Assembly: GCA_036346405.1 (NCBI GenBank) | Contig: CM070568.1 | Span: 31,910,870 to 31,974,869, forward strand | DNA: 64,000 nucleotides | Reading direction: 5' to 3' | Origin: Phyllostachys edulis | Lineage: Eukaryota; Streptophyta; Magnoliopsida; Poales; Poaceae | Shown: in pieces, positions 47,290 to 58,245 of the stretch | How the letters are laid out: each line of letters begins with the position of its first letter | Position numbering within the stretch: position 1 is the first letter of the stretch | Position numbers and translations under genes: made by a program | Notes under the pieces: generated by a model | Seen by the model: the letters and a program-made list of their open reading frames with translations, nothing else | What the model was told of the DNA's origin: nothing | Databases searched by the model: none

Positions 47290-50200
47290 TGTCGGGACCC
47301 CGAGTATGCAACCTCGAGACCCTCTGTGTATTCTGAACTAGTCCCAAATCAGTAGCTATCTCACACAGTTGCAACATTGATGTAATCATATCCATACAAC
47401 AAACTATAGATGAAGCAGAAAAATTAATATTACTTAGTAGCAAAAGGACCTTATGGTCAAGTCTTACAAAGTGGCCACATGGGGCTTACAACATAAGGGT
47501 ACTTGCAGCGGAGAACAAAACATCGGGTGAAAGCCATCCGACATGCCCACAGGCAATCGAGTGGAGAACGCGACCTAGTTCGCATAGTCTTCGAAGTATT
47601 CCTCCTCGTAGAACTCTGAGTTCCTTGGTTCTTCTGTGGGGACTGATCAACAAGTGGCGTATAGCCGTGAGTACATAAAGTACTCAGCAAGTCGTAGGGA
47701 AATATACGCAAATAGTATTCATGTAAGGCTTGACAAGAATAGCTTTATGGTTATTTTGTAGAAAGCAATATTAACAATAAATATAGTAAGTAGATTGAAA
47801 GCACGATTTAAAAGATATATACATAAGTGAACAAGTTTATTTTAAAGCAGCTAGTGAACACCCCGTTCACTTCCTAACCATCAACCAAAACCAACTACTC
47901 AGATCCAACCAAACCATTCCAACATTTTTGAGAAAGCCTATCCCTCGTGTGAAATCACCGGGCATTGTCTATAACCGGGGACACGACTATTCGAATAGTT
48001 TCACTCTGCAGAGGTTGTACAGCTTGACCCACAAAAGATAATCACTTGATATAACGCACGTTTCCTTAAATATGTGAATTAGGGAGAGACTATCACAAGG
48101 CTTTTATAAAGCTCCGTTTTGGTTCGGTTCTGCCTGCTAAGGTTGCGCCATTCTGGACCCCCTCTTGCGCCATGTGATTACATCGGGACCCAAAATATGC
48201 ACGGACCCTCTCGTGTATAATGCACTAGTCCAGATCACGCTTAGTGCACACAAGTGTCAACGCAGTGAATATCGATCCACACAAACGATTAATAACATAA
48301 ACGAGTAATTTGATAACAAATAGTTGTTTTGACCTTATGGTCGAGTTTACAATTATTAAGCCACGCAGGGCTAGCAAAGAAATAAAATAGCAGTGGAACG
48401 AAGAAACTTCAACGGAATCCCATCAATTCACTACAGGCAACTGACTGGGATCAAGACCCTACGATCAAGCACCTTCGATGAACTCCTCCTCGAAAGCAGG
48501 CGAAGACTCCTCCTCTTCTATTGCATGTTTTACAACAAGCATGAGTACACACCGTACTCGCAAGTCATACCACAGAAATGCAAATATAGATGCAGGCTTA
48601 TTCCAAAGGAATGGCTTCTGTGGTTCTTTTGCAGAAATGCAACATTTGCAGTTTAAATACAATTAATAGATTGAAAGCATAATTCAAAACAAATAGACAA
48701 TAATAATTTGACAGTTTTATTTCACAAAGACACAAAGCCTAAACAAGTTATTCACATAGCCATATGACTTAGGTCACATGACTCCCTTCCCAAGGTTTTC
48801 ATGAAAATCTACCCTCGTGTGAAATCCCGAGCATGTCCATGATCATGACGCTACTGTTCAATAGATTGTTTAACACTCTGCAGAGGTTGTACACTTTACC
48901 CACAAGATACAACTAGTGTAGCTAGCACTAATCGTAACAAAACGTTTCAGAAACTTCATCTTAACATTGACACTCCTAGTGTGCTTATAAACCATCAGAC
49001 AACCCCACACAGGAAGTCAGTCCGACACACACAGTTGGACAAGGACACGGTGAACCGCCCCGTGATGTGACTACTTGGTAGCACACCTCCACCCATGCCC
49101 ACAGCCTAACCTACAACCTAAGTAATCAATGTCAAGACTCCATAATTTACTAAGTTAGGCCCGTCCCATACCAGGCATGTGGTTGTACGAAAGGCTCAGT
49201 TCAATGGCGCACAAAGTTAAGTCCTTAATTGACCAAGGCAAGACTTCCAATTAAACTACAAATCCCTATGCACACAGGTTATTAAGCCCACGCACATAGC
49301 TCCACCAAAATAATACACAGTCCACTTACCTCCGTCTAAATCCTTTCCCACCCTGTTGGTTAAGTGCAACATATGCCATTAAGAGTAATAGCACATAGTG
49401 CACACAGTTTTTATCACATAGTTTCATAGTCACTTAGTCATGTTTATATTTGCAACTTACATGAGATGATGACTCGTAGCATGGCTAAGCAAACTAATCG
49501 CATCTAACCAACCCACGTTGGTTATACAATAGCACCAACTAAATAAACCAAACTAGGGTGACAAAAGATTATGGAACACAATTAGACAAGGAGGTCATAA
49601 CAAATTGGATATTAACTAATCCCAAAAGCATTGAAATAAATAATTAAAGTAAATGCAATACTTTGAATCAATATAACTTTTGAAAACTGGGTTCAACATG
49701 ATCAAAGGTATAACTTGCCTTGGAATAGGTCTAAGTACTGATCTTGCTCTTGAGGTGCTCCTTCTTCTTCAAATCTTCCCGAAGTATCGACGTCTACTCA
49801 CAAACAAAGGCAAATAAACAAAATAAATAAATAACAAAGGCAAAACAAACTCCAAAAATTAAATAAAAATATCAGATAGATAGATCTTGAATTTAGATGA
49901 ATTTAGAAATTTGAATGGGCTCAATCGGAGTTCGGATGCAAAAGATATGAGCTTGGGAAGTTTGAATCTAAAAGAAAACCCTAAAACTGAATTATTCCGA
50001 ATTATTCCTTAAAAGAAAAATTGGATTATTGCGCAACGATGATGTCAGCGCTCGGAATTAAAGAATTAAAAAGAAAATCTGACATGTGGGACCCACACGT
50101 CAGTGACTTGGCTCACGGTGGACTAGGTTCACCGAACCACGGGATCTGGGGCTAGCTGAACCGACATGCGGGCGCGCACGTGTCTGCTGACACAGCACCA

Positions 50201-53200
50201 CGCATGCGCCACGTAGACGTGGAGGCTGAGGTGGCTGCTGATGTTGCTCGCCACGTCAGATCGGCGATGGCGAGGGCTTGGTTGCGCACGGCACGGCGAA
50301 CGGCGGCGCTACGCTGGAGGTGGGTGGTACAAGGAGGTAGAGGATGACGCGGGGGTCTCGTGGATGTGCTCACTGGTGCTCAAGGACGATCGAGGCGGCC
50401 GACGGCGAGGTAGAAGCGGCAGCGGGGCTTCGGGCTCGACGGGAATAGGGCTACGGCAATGCTCCGGTGAAGTGAAGGTCACCAGGAGGGAGCTCTCGCT
50501 CTTGCGATGCCGGAGGTGCGGTCGACGAGGTTCAGGCGGCTCTGGTGGCGGAGGAATAGCTCGTCGGAGTTGCGACGGCGAGATTGGATCTTCGAGCTCC
50601 TGCGGTGGCTAGGGTTCGGCGCAGACGAGGAGGCGGCTAGGGTTGAGGTGCAGACGGCAAGGCGATCCCGGGGGTCCTATTTATAGGGTCCGGGGAGGCA
50701 CGAGAAGGCGTATTGGCGGCGGAGTTCAAAGGAGTCCGAAAGGCATACGCGAGGAACTCGGGGATAAAAGGAAAATCGATTTGATTTCGATCCGAACGGA
50801 TGCGAGAGGTTAAAGATAAGATTCTAGCGCTTTCTATAAGGGCTTCAGATGGAAAGGTGGTATTTGTCGGACGAAGCTCCCACGGCCTTCAATGGCGGAC
50901 TCGGGCGCGACGTTCACGCGGAGACAAAGACTTGTGGGGACGACGACTTCAAAGGGCCTGTGTCACGAGACAAGGACGCGTCCACCTGTCAGCGGGAGGA
51001 TGGGGACGCGCGCGTGCGTGCGGGAGCGGGCCGGCGTGGGACTAGGCCGAAACGTGAAGGAATGGGCCGAATGGGATGGATTTCGGCCCAGGAGCTTTAA
51101 CTGAGATTTTAAATACTTTTTCTTTTTAATAAAATACCATAAATTCAAATAAGCAGTAGAAAATAGCAAATGAACTTGGAAAAATTCCAGAAAAATCTGG
51201 AAAATATCTCCAAGCCCAAAGAACCCAAATAAAATAGTTTTGACCATTATTGATGTTGACTTTAATCATATTAAATTGTTTTGATGTACAAAGTCCATAT
51301 TAAGCTTTGGATTTAAATTCAAATAAAATCAAATGGTGAATTTTATCCTACTAACTATTCAAAGGATTTTTAAAACTCAGAAAATTGGGATGTTACAGAT
51401 TCCATCTGTTAACTCGGAGATCACGCCAACATGACAGAACCAAACCAAAACATTACTAATTAGTTGGCTAGATCCACCCCATAAATGGACTTGTGGTTGC
51501 ACGGTATGACCTAGATCAATGGCTTACGAAGTTAAGTCCTTAGTGGTTGCTCAGGTGAGGCTTTCCGCATCCCATGTGCGTCGCGCACCGAAGTGCCTCG
51601 CGCACCCTATAATGTGCAACCTGCATTGCCTCGCACATTCCTCCTTTACTATCCAACCACTCGCCCGAGCATAAATCATTTTTATTCAACCCGGCCAAAT
51701 GACAACCCTTGCCATAGCACAATAAATTTTAATAACAGTGGTTCGCCACAATTCCATATCTCGTTAAGTCATGATTAATCATTCAGGAGCATGTGATCAA
51801 GGATTCCAACGTATAACTAAAACATTGGCTAAGCATTCACGATACCCAAGTTGGTAGTACAATGATATCCAACTAATAATTAACCATCCTATGGTGTCCA
51901 AGGATTTATGTCATTCAAGGGTACATGTCATTCACAATTCATCAAGGAGGCATAATGGCAATTAGGTATTTAACTATTCCCGAAACCATTTTTATACAAG
52001 TAGCCATGCATGTTTATATCAAACAATATACTTTTATAAATTGGGTTCAACATGATCAAAGGTCTACGACTTGCCTTCGTTGAAGAGTTGAGATGCTTCG
52101 GTCGTCGGGTCCACAAATTCTTCCGAAACACCGGAATCTATACGTGCGAACAAAGCCAAATAAATAAAACAATACCAAATAAAATCCAAATAAATACCAA
52201 ATAAGTACTAACAACAAGATAATTAATTTAGATGAATTTAGAAATTTGAATAACTCGAATCGGAGTTCGAATGAAGAAGTTATGGCGTCTGGAAGTGGGA
52301 AAAACACATGAAATGATGAAACAGAGATTTTCCTATTTTCTGGATTTATTTTTGTAAAGGAAAAGACGAATATGACGTCAGCTGACGTCATCATAGGGAT
52401 TTTTGGCCGAAACAATTAAAAGAAATGAAATTGACATGTAGGGCCCACTATCAATGAGATGGGTGTATGTGAACAGGGTTCACACTATTTTAGAGCTGGG
52501 TTCGGGTGGCAGTGCCATGTGGGCATGCTGACGGGGCGGCCACATCAGCAAAAGAAGGGAGGTGGTGCCTAGGTGACGATGAAGCGGACGCCACGTGGTG
52601 GCCACGTTGGTGAAACGGTGCCAGCGGCTCAAGTGGGGGCGCTCGTCGGCGAACGGCGGCGTTCCAGCCGACGGCGAGGACACCGTGATGAAGGGGGCAC
52701 AGGGTGAGTCTGGTGCGCACGATCTCATCGGCAGTGCACGAGGTGGTGGTCGACGGCGAGCGAGGGAGGCGGCGGTAGTTGAACGTGGCGGCGACGCTCT
52801 GGTAGGGCTCTGGGGACAGGGTGGCGCGCATGGAGAAGCCCTCGGCCTCGCGATGCCGGAGGTGGGGTCGGAGGCGGCGAAGAGACCTTAGAGGCGACGC
52901 TAGAGGCGGCGGAGTGCTTCACGGCTGGTGGTGAAAATTCCTCGGATTAGGGCCAGGCTAGGGCGAGATGTAGAGGGGGAAGCGGGGGAAATGAAAGAGG
53001 AGCGGGAGACGCATCCGGTGCTCCCTCTTATAGAGGACAAGGAGGCCTGAAGGGAGGAGGACATGAGCGAAGCAGTGGCGGGTTTTGCGAAGGAGCTGGC
53101 GTGTTCTGGCTAAATTGTGCGGAAAAACGGGGATGCGATGGAGGGGACGGGGTCGGCGGAGAACGGGGGCTTCAATGCGCGCGTCCGCATGGAGAACCGG

Positions 53201-53890
53201 CGAGGGATTTGCGGGATGTGAAGGAGCTTGGTGGCCATTCATGGTGGTTTGAAGGAGGAGCTGCGCTCGGTCCGGAGGAAGGAGAATGGGCGGGGAAGAA
53301 AGGTGTAGGGGAGGCTGACCGGTGGGCCATGCCCGTCAGAGAGAGGGAGGGAGGATTGGGCGCCGCTGGGCTGGCGAAGCCGAACGGGCCGCTGAGTTGG
53401 GCCGCATGGCGGAAAAAGGAGGTGGGCCAAAGGAGGAATTCGGCCCAAAAGCTAAACCGGATTTTAAATAGGTTTCCGATTTAAAGAAAAACCAGAAATC
53501 AAAAAGGTTTTTTAGAAAATAGAAGATAGGGTCCAAAAATTCTAGGAAAATTCACAGAAGCTCCTTGAATTAAATGGGACTTAATAAAAATACTTTAAGC
53601 TTAACTTTAGCTTTTAATTTTGCAAATAAAATAGTTTTAGCTTAAAGACAAAAGGAAAAACCTTTTAAAATCCAATAAAATACTTAAAATAATAATTTTG
53701 ACTTTTAAATCCAATAAAATCCAGAAAACTCCAATAAACCAAATTTTAAATTAATTGCAGTTTGATTAATTCCAATTAAATTGTTTTTGATTTCTAAATT
53801 TCAAGTTAAGCTTTAGCAACTTAATAAAATCAAATGGTTATTTTTTATTTTTGAAAATTTTCAAAAAAACCTGAAAATTGGGATGTTACA
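47290..53890 (-). mobile_element. Long solo LTR inside the copia gag, itself interrupted
   Basis: Plus-strand ends tgtcgggacccc and ttgggatgttaca, with a perfect duplication attac (47,285-47,289; 53,891-53,895). Read on the minus strand it starts TGTAACATCCC and ends CCCGACA. Net length without the inner copy is 3.38 kb. It has the two conserved LTR blocks (near 48,002-48,034 and 52,040-52,065) about 0.81 kb apart once the inner copy is removed. No coding region; frames at 52,490-53,480 are GC-rich artefacts. Confidence 0.85.
48181..51397 (-). mobile_element. Second solo LTR of the same family nested in the first
   Basis: Plus-strand ends catcgggaccc and ttgggatgttaca, with flanks gatta (48,176-48,180) and gattc (51,398-51,402), 4 of 5 matching. 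3,217 bp. Its interior parallels the outer copy throughout: the CTCTGCAGAG block at 48,873-48,905, tgatcaaaggtataacttgcc near 49,700, the gaatttagaaatttgaat stretch near 49,900, the GC-rich part 50,150-50,650 and a tatttatagg TATA-like word near 50,680. Confidence 0.85.
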
Positions 53891-53895
53891 ATTAC

Positions 53896-54209
53896 CTTAC
53901 CACAGAGCTGAAGACTGGTACAATTTTTGTGCAAAGCAGAATTGTACTCCCCCACGGTCTTGTAGTTAGCAAAATGTGGTCGGTTCCATTCCTGCTCTGC
54001 CCAAGGAAGAATGGTATACTTCAGCTTTTCGAACTGTTTCTTCAGTGTGGTCCACAAAGCTAGTGTGTTCTTCTCCATCATATACTCATTCTTGAGCATT
54101 AGGCAGAGATGGTGTTTGAGGAAATGAAGTGCCTGATCATTTTCCTCAGTAGTTGGAGTGACATCCTTCGAGGTGCCAAGTCCAATAGCAGCACGGAGCT
54201 TCTTGCCTC
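53896..54209 (-). pseudogene. Copia Gag middle part (UBN2-type)
   Basis: Minus-strand frame encodes KLRAAIGLGTSKDVTPTTEE, then KNTLALWTTLKKQFEKLK and WNRPHFANYKTVGEYNSALH, the standard order of plant copia Gag. It is bounded on one side by the hAT insertion and on the other by the long LTR. Its N-terminal continuation is at 55,220-55,367. Confidence 0.8.
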
Positions 54210-55219
54210 TAGACCTGTTCATGGGCGGCCCAGCCCGAGCCCGACATGGTTTTTTCGGGCCGGACCGGGTCGGGCTCGAGCTTGTTAGGTAAGTCCGGAA
54301 TTATTTTCGGGTCGGGCTCGGGCTGAAAATTTTAGCTTGAAAAAGCCCAGCCCAACCCGAGCCACTGCCAGCCGTGTGTCTGCACTTGCGCACCATAAGG
54401 CCCATAGGCCATAACCATAAGCCACAAGGCCATTATTAATCCATCTCCCAGCTCTCCCCGTCTCCCAATCCCCCCCAGGCGGTGTCTCCTGCAGGCGGCG
54501 CTCCTCCCCCAGGTGGTGCTCCCCCTAACTAGGCGGTCCCCCCAACGGCGCTCCCCCGCCTTCCTCGGTGCTCCCCTTCGGCGGCGCTCCCCCCTCTCGG
54601 TGCTCCCCCCAGGCGATTCTCCCCCTCACCTCCCCCGTGGCGGCGCTCCTCCCTCGCTCGGCGCTCCCTCCCCGGCGGCTCTCCCCCAAAGGCGGTAAGT
54701 CTGTGTTTCTTGTTGAGATGAATTTGCTGATCTGTATGAATAGCTTACTAGCCATCCTTGCTGGCCTTCCCCTTGCAAGTCCATGGAGCCCGGATGTGAG
54801 TATTGAAGAAGGGAGAAGATGAAGTTGTGAAGTGCACTGTGTTATGAATTTGGCTATGCAACATTATAACTAATGTCTTGTTTGTTGTGTAATGTACATT
54901 TAAAACTATGAATTATGTGGTTGTGGAGAAGTATTAGAGTTAAATGGGTTGTAAACTTGTAATGAGTTGTTCTGACTTGAGAATCATGTGCTGTTCTAAC
55001 TTGAGTATCATGGCTTGACATTGCATTCAACCTGCTCAGAATCAGATGTACCAACCAAGCCATTGGGCTTGTGCCTCGGGATTTTGTGTCGGGCCGGGCT
55101 TGGGCTTGGAAAATGCGCTAAAGCCGGGCCTCGTTCCGGGCTCAGGCTTGGTGTTTTATCACCGGGCTTTTGCAGGGCCGGCCTGAATCCCAACCCGGCC
55201 CGACGTTCGAACAGGTCTA
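54210..55219. mobile_element. hAT transposon, non-autonomous, in copia gag
   Basis: Ends tagacctgttc and, inverted, gaacaggtcta, with 8-bp flanks cttgcctc (54,202-54,209) and cttggctc (55,220-55,227), 7 of 8 matching. Subterminal regions are full of gggcccgggc/gcccgagcccga words. The middle is pyrimidine-rich. No transposase. Confidence 0.85.
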
Positions 55220-55367
55220 CTTGGCTCCAAGTACGATCTTGACATTTAAAGCCCAAGTCAAGTAATTCTGGCCATGCTCGGCCAGCTCTTCGAACTCCCG
55301 GATCGTAATGCCAGTTATCTGCATATTCATGCAAAGAGTTCATAATATTACTGCTGGTAATTTGCAT
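55220..55367 (-). pseudogene. Copia Gag N-terminal part
   Basis: Minus-strand sequence in broken frames reads as an N-terminal copia Gag (short words such as ELAEHGQN and LTWALNVKI), joined directly to 54,209 once the hAT element is removed. Upstream 55,368-56,679 is the leader: AT-rich, then GC-rich near 55,960-56,350, without a credible frame. Confidence 0.65.
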
Positions 55368-56659
55368 AAAATGGTTGCAAAAATTCTCATAATGTTCCCG
55401 TATTTTTCTATGAATTATTTTACGATATACTGCTATTTCCAGTGATTAAAAGCAATATAAACAATCACATATAATCAAAACAGTAAATACAATAAATAAA
55501 TTGCATAGCAATAACAATAACAAAGTTAAACATGCTTCAAAAGTTCAAAATTATTCAAAAATTGAATTCCTGATGCCCTTTTTTGCTGGAATATGAATTT
55601 TCGGCGAAATCTGTAATTTTTGGGGCTAAATCGTTAAATTTCAATTCTGAGAAATTTTCACGCAATTTTTTGATTTCTGAGGGGTTATTTTGCAATAATT
55701 TCTTTTTTGAAATATTTCCTCGCAATTTTCAGAACTCCGAGGGTTTATTTGCAAATTTTCAGTTCTGAGAAAATTTTGCGTAGTTTTAGAAAAACCCGAT
55801 GACCTTTTTGCAAAAAATCCGGGATTCCCTTTTCTCCCATTTTTTTTTCTTTTTTCCTTCTTCAGAGGGACCGGGCCGATTTCTAGGCCCGCTTGGCCTT
55901 TCCCCAGCCCAAATTTCTGGCCCACTTCGGCCGGTTCAAGAGGAGTCGATGGGGTAGGGTTTCTACCTGTTAAAATGGCGATAGTGGCGCCGCAGCACAC
56001 GGAGCCCATGGCGGAGGCAGTCCGCAAGCAAGACGGAGCCGGCGAAGGGAACTGTATGGCGGATCTGGCGCCGTTGATGGCGGATGCTGCGCGCGTGAGG
56101 GTCATTGTTGGCGGTCTTCTTGGTGGCGAGAGCTAGCGATCAGGCGTCTGACGACCATCGCGGGGCTTTGTTTGCCGGGCGGCGGCGTGTTGCGCCCATG
56201 CGCGCCACAGCATGCGTGGCGACGCCGTCTTCAAGTGGCGGTGCGGAGGGGAGCCTGTGCGAGGGTGGCACCGGCCGGCGGTGGTGCGGCTCCAGGCCAC
56301 GGAGGACCCGTGTGGGGGTGGAGCAGGCCGACGGCAAGTCAGCGGCGACATGGCCATACGGGGCCTTCGGGCGATTTTTTGTTACTATTTATGCTATTAG
56401 TGTTCATGCAATGTGATGTATAATCTACTGTGCAATCGACGATCCACGGTGCAATCAACATCTGCTCTTTCATGCAATCCACTGATTAGCATTATGCCAA
56501 CGACTTTAAGTTGGCTCATGGTAGATTAGAGTGGATTTGCACCGTAGGATAAAATAGTCTAGAAAGCAACAATTGCGGAATTGAAAGCGATCTAGAAAAT
56601 GATTCAATCTACGAACATCGTTCTTGACGATTACCTTCTCGATCCCTGCAGGCTGGAGA

Positions 56660-56930
56660 GCGTAGTCGTGCTGATAACGTGTTGAGTAACCGTCGCTGGT
56701 GAGTTCGGTCCGAGCGATCACCTCGTAGACGGAAGTCGATTCACACAAAACAACCAAGAACAGAATAATAGATTGAACACATAGATGTAGGGGGACTTCT
56801 TTCTTCTCTTTATTTCTCTTCTCAAAAGGCACGTACAATGGTTGAGGGTCCCCCCTTTATATAGTCTACGGGATGGATGAGGAGCCCACCTTGGGCCAGG
56901 CCTGCCTAGCCTCGGCCAGGTTTCTTAACA
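56660..56930 (-). repeat. 5' LTR (56,680-56,930) and primer-site region
   Basis: On the minus strand the LTR is followed by cgttatcagcacgact, resembling copia primer sites that read ttatcagcacg. The LTR differs from its partner by scattered substitutions, so the element is not recent. Confidence 0.75.
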
Positions 56931-56935
56931 CATAA

Positions 56936-57837
56936 CAGTTAGGACACGCATCAAGGTTGTAGGATGCGTTGCAACAAGCATTGAAAGCCGGTGCGAGTAG
57001 TGCTTCCATGCTCTTCACTTCCATAGACACGCACAAATCTTAAAGCACTAATCAAGGTGTAAGTAGCATCGATGCACACTTGATTGGTGCTTTAATATTT
57101 GTACAATTCAATAATTTGGGAGAGAATAGAATTTCCTCCCTCGACGACGGTAGAACATAGTTATCAATTCCATTTCGGAGGCCATTCCGGTTTGCCTCTT
57201 AGTATAGAATACGCCGGTACCAGTCCATTCCGGCGTACCGTTCCAGATTTTAATATAATAATATTTATTTATTTATAAATATATATGTAATTATGTGCAC
57301 ACATAAGTTTTACTTAGAATCTCACTTCAAATACATAACCATAGAATAAAAATGACACATAGTTCAATTACTCCATCAATACAAAAGTCGTACGTAGTTA
57401 AATAGTACAACATGAGTTCATAATTTCATACATTTTACCATAGTCTATCATACTAGTCTAGCATAATTTCACTTACCGGTGGAGTAGTATTAGACTCGAC
57501 CTTCCGAATTAATTCAAAGAAGTGATCACTTCAATTTTGATTTTTGACCCAGACCAAATGATCTAATAACGGAATGGCTTGAATGGGTAAAAGCTACCAG
57601 ATTGACCAATATTGAGGCCGACACGAGATTAAGGCTATGATGTACCGGTTTGAGTGCTAATATGACATGTTACAACTATTTCAAACGGTACCAGAATGGA
57701 ATTGATAAGTATAGTTAGAAACCATCAACCAAGCAATACGTAAGATCGTAGGATGCAGAGATTGAACCGATTCAAACGAAATTCCGTAGTGAGCCCGGCC
57801 GTAACGAAACCGGCCCTTTTTCAGGCCCTAGGCCTAC
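56936..57837. other. Intergenic region upstream of RTF1, with an inverted-repeat element
   Basis: A MITE-like element of about 556 bp lies at 57,157-57,712. Its ends atagttatcaattccatt and aatggaattgataagtat are inverted copies, possibly with a TA duplication. Its interior has cggtaccag / ggtacc words. The rest shows no gene or repeat I recognise. Confidence 0.5.
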
Positions 57838-58054
57838 ATGGCCCTACATGGGCCTGTGCTTTCCGGGAGTAAAGGACTCCAGCACTTAGCAGCCCAGCAC
57901 CCAAACCAGCTTCCCTCACTCCGACCCGGTTACCAGGCTAGGGCCGGCGCACTCTCTTTTCTTCCCCCTCCTGCGGCGCCTCGCCATCGATCGCCGTCGC
58001 CGTCGTCGCCTGCACCGTCGTCTTCTCCGTCGCCGACGCCGTTGGAGTATCCAA

Positions 58055-58215
58055 GTGAGTATCTTTTCCTTCGCCTCCGCCCCGCGGGAACCGCGGGAGG
58101 GGAGGGGGAGAAACCGATTATAATCCAGATCCGGGACGGACTGGCGTTTCTTGATTTCTTGGTCGATTCGGACATGGCGAGAGGGGGTTTGTTAATGCTC
58201 TGGTTGTTTGTGTAG
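58055..58215 (+). other. Probable 5' UTR intron of RTF1
   Basis: A donor aagtgagtat at 58,055 and an acceptor ttgtttgtgtag ending at 58,215 frame 161 bases just before the start codon. First exon about 57,950-58,054 is GC- and pyrimidine-rich as in many plant leaders. Predicted only. Confidence 0.55.
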
Positions 58216-58245
58216 GGAGGGTGGTCTTGAGGAGCGTCCTTGGCC

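Larger units (their letters stand above)
42264..56930 (-). mobile_element. Ty1-copia retrotransposon with three nested insertions
   Basis: Two 251-bp LTRs (42,264-42,514 and 56,680-56,930) with tgttgagtaa...cttaaca ends and a perfect duplication cataa (42,259-42,263; 56,931-56,935). Minus-strand order is primer-site region, leader, Gag, zinc knuckle, protease, integrase, RT, RNase H, polypurine tract cccaaggggaag, LTR. Insertions: hAT 54,210-55,219 inside gag and a long solo LTR 47,290-53,890 inside gag, itself split by another. Without them the element is about 7.1 kb. Stops and frameshifts are spread through pol. Lineage within copia is not assigned. Confidence 0.9.

Noticed and set aside
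52480..53484. Frames of 100-127 residues in the nested solo LTR
   Set aside because: The parallel region of the sister LTR has different, unrelated frames, so they are not conserved coding sequence.
58240..58245. RTF1 start six bases further upstream
   Set aside because: That codon is TTG; the first ATG is 58,246 and gives the usual MPDLEDL-type start.
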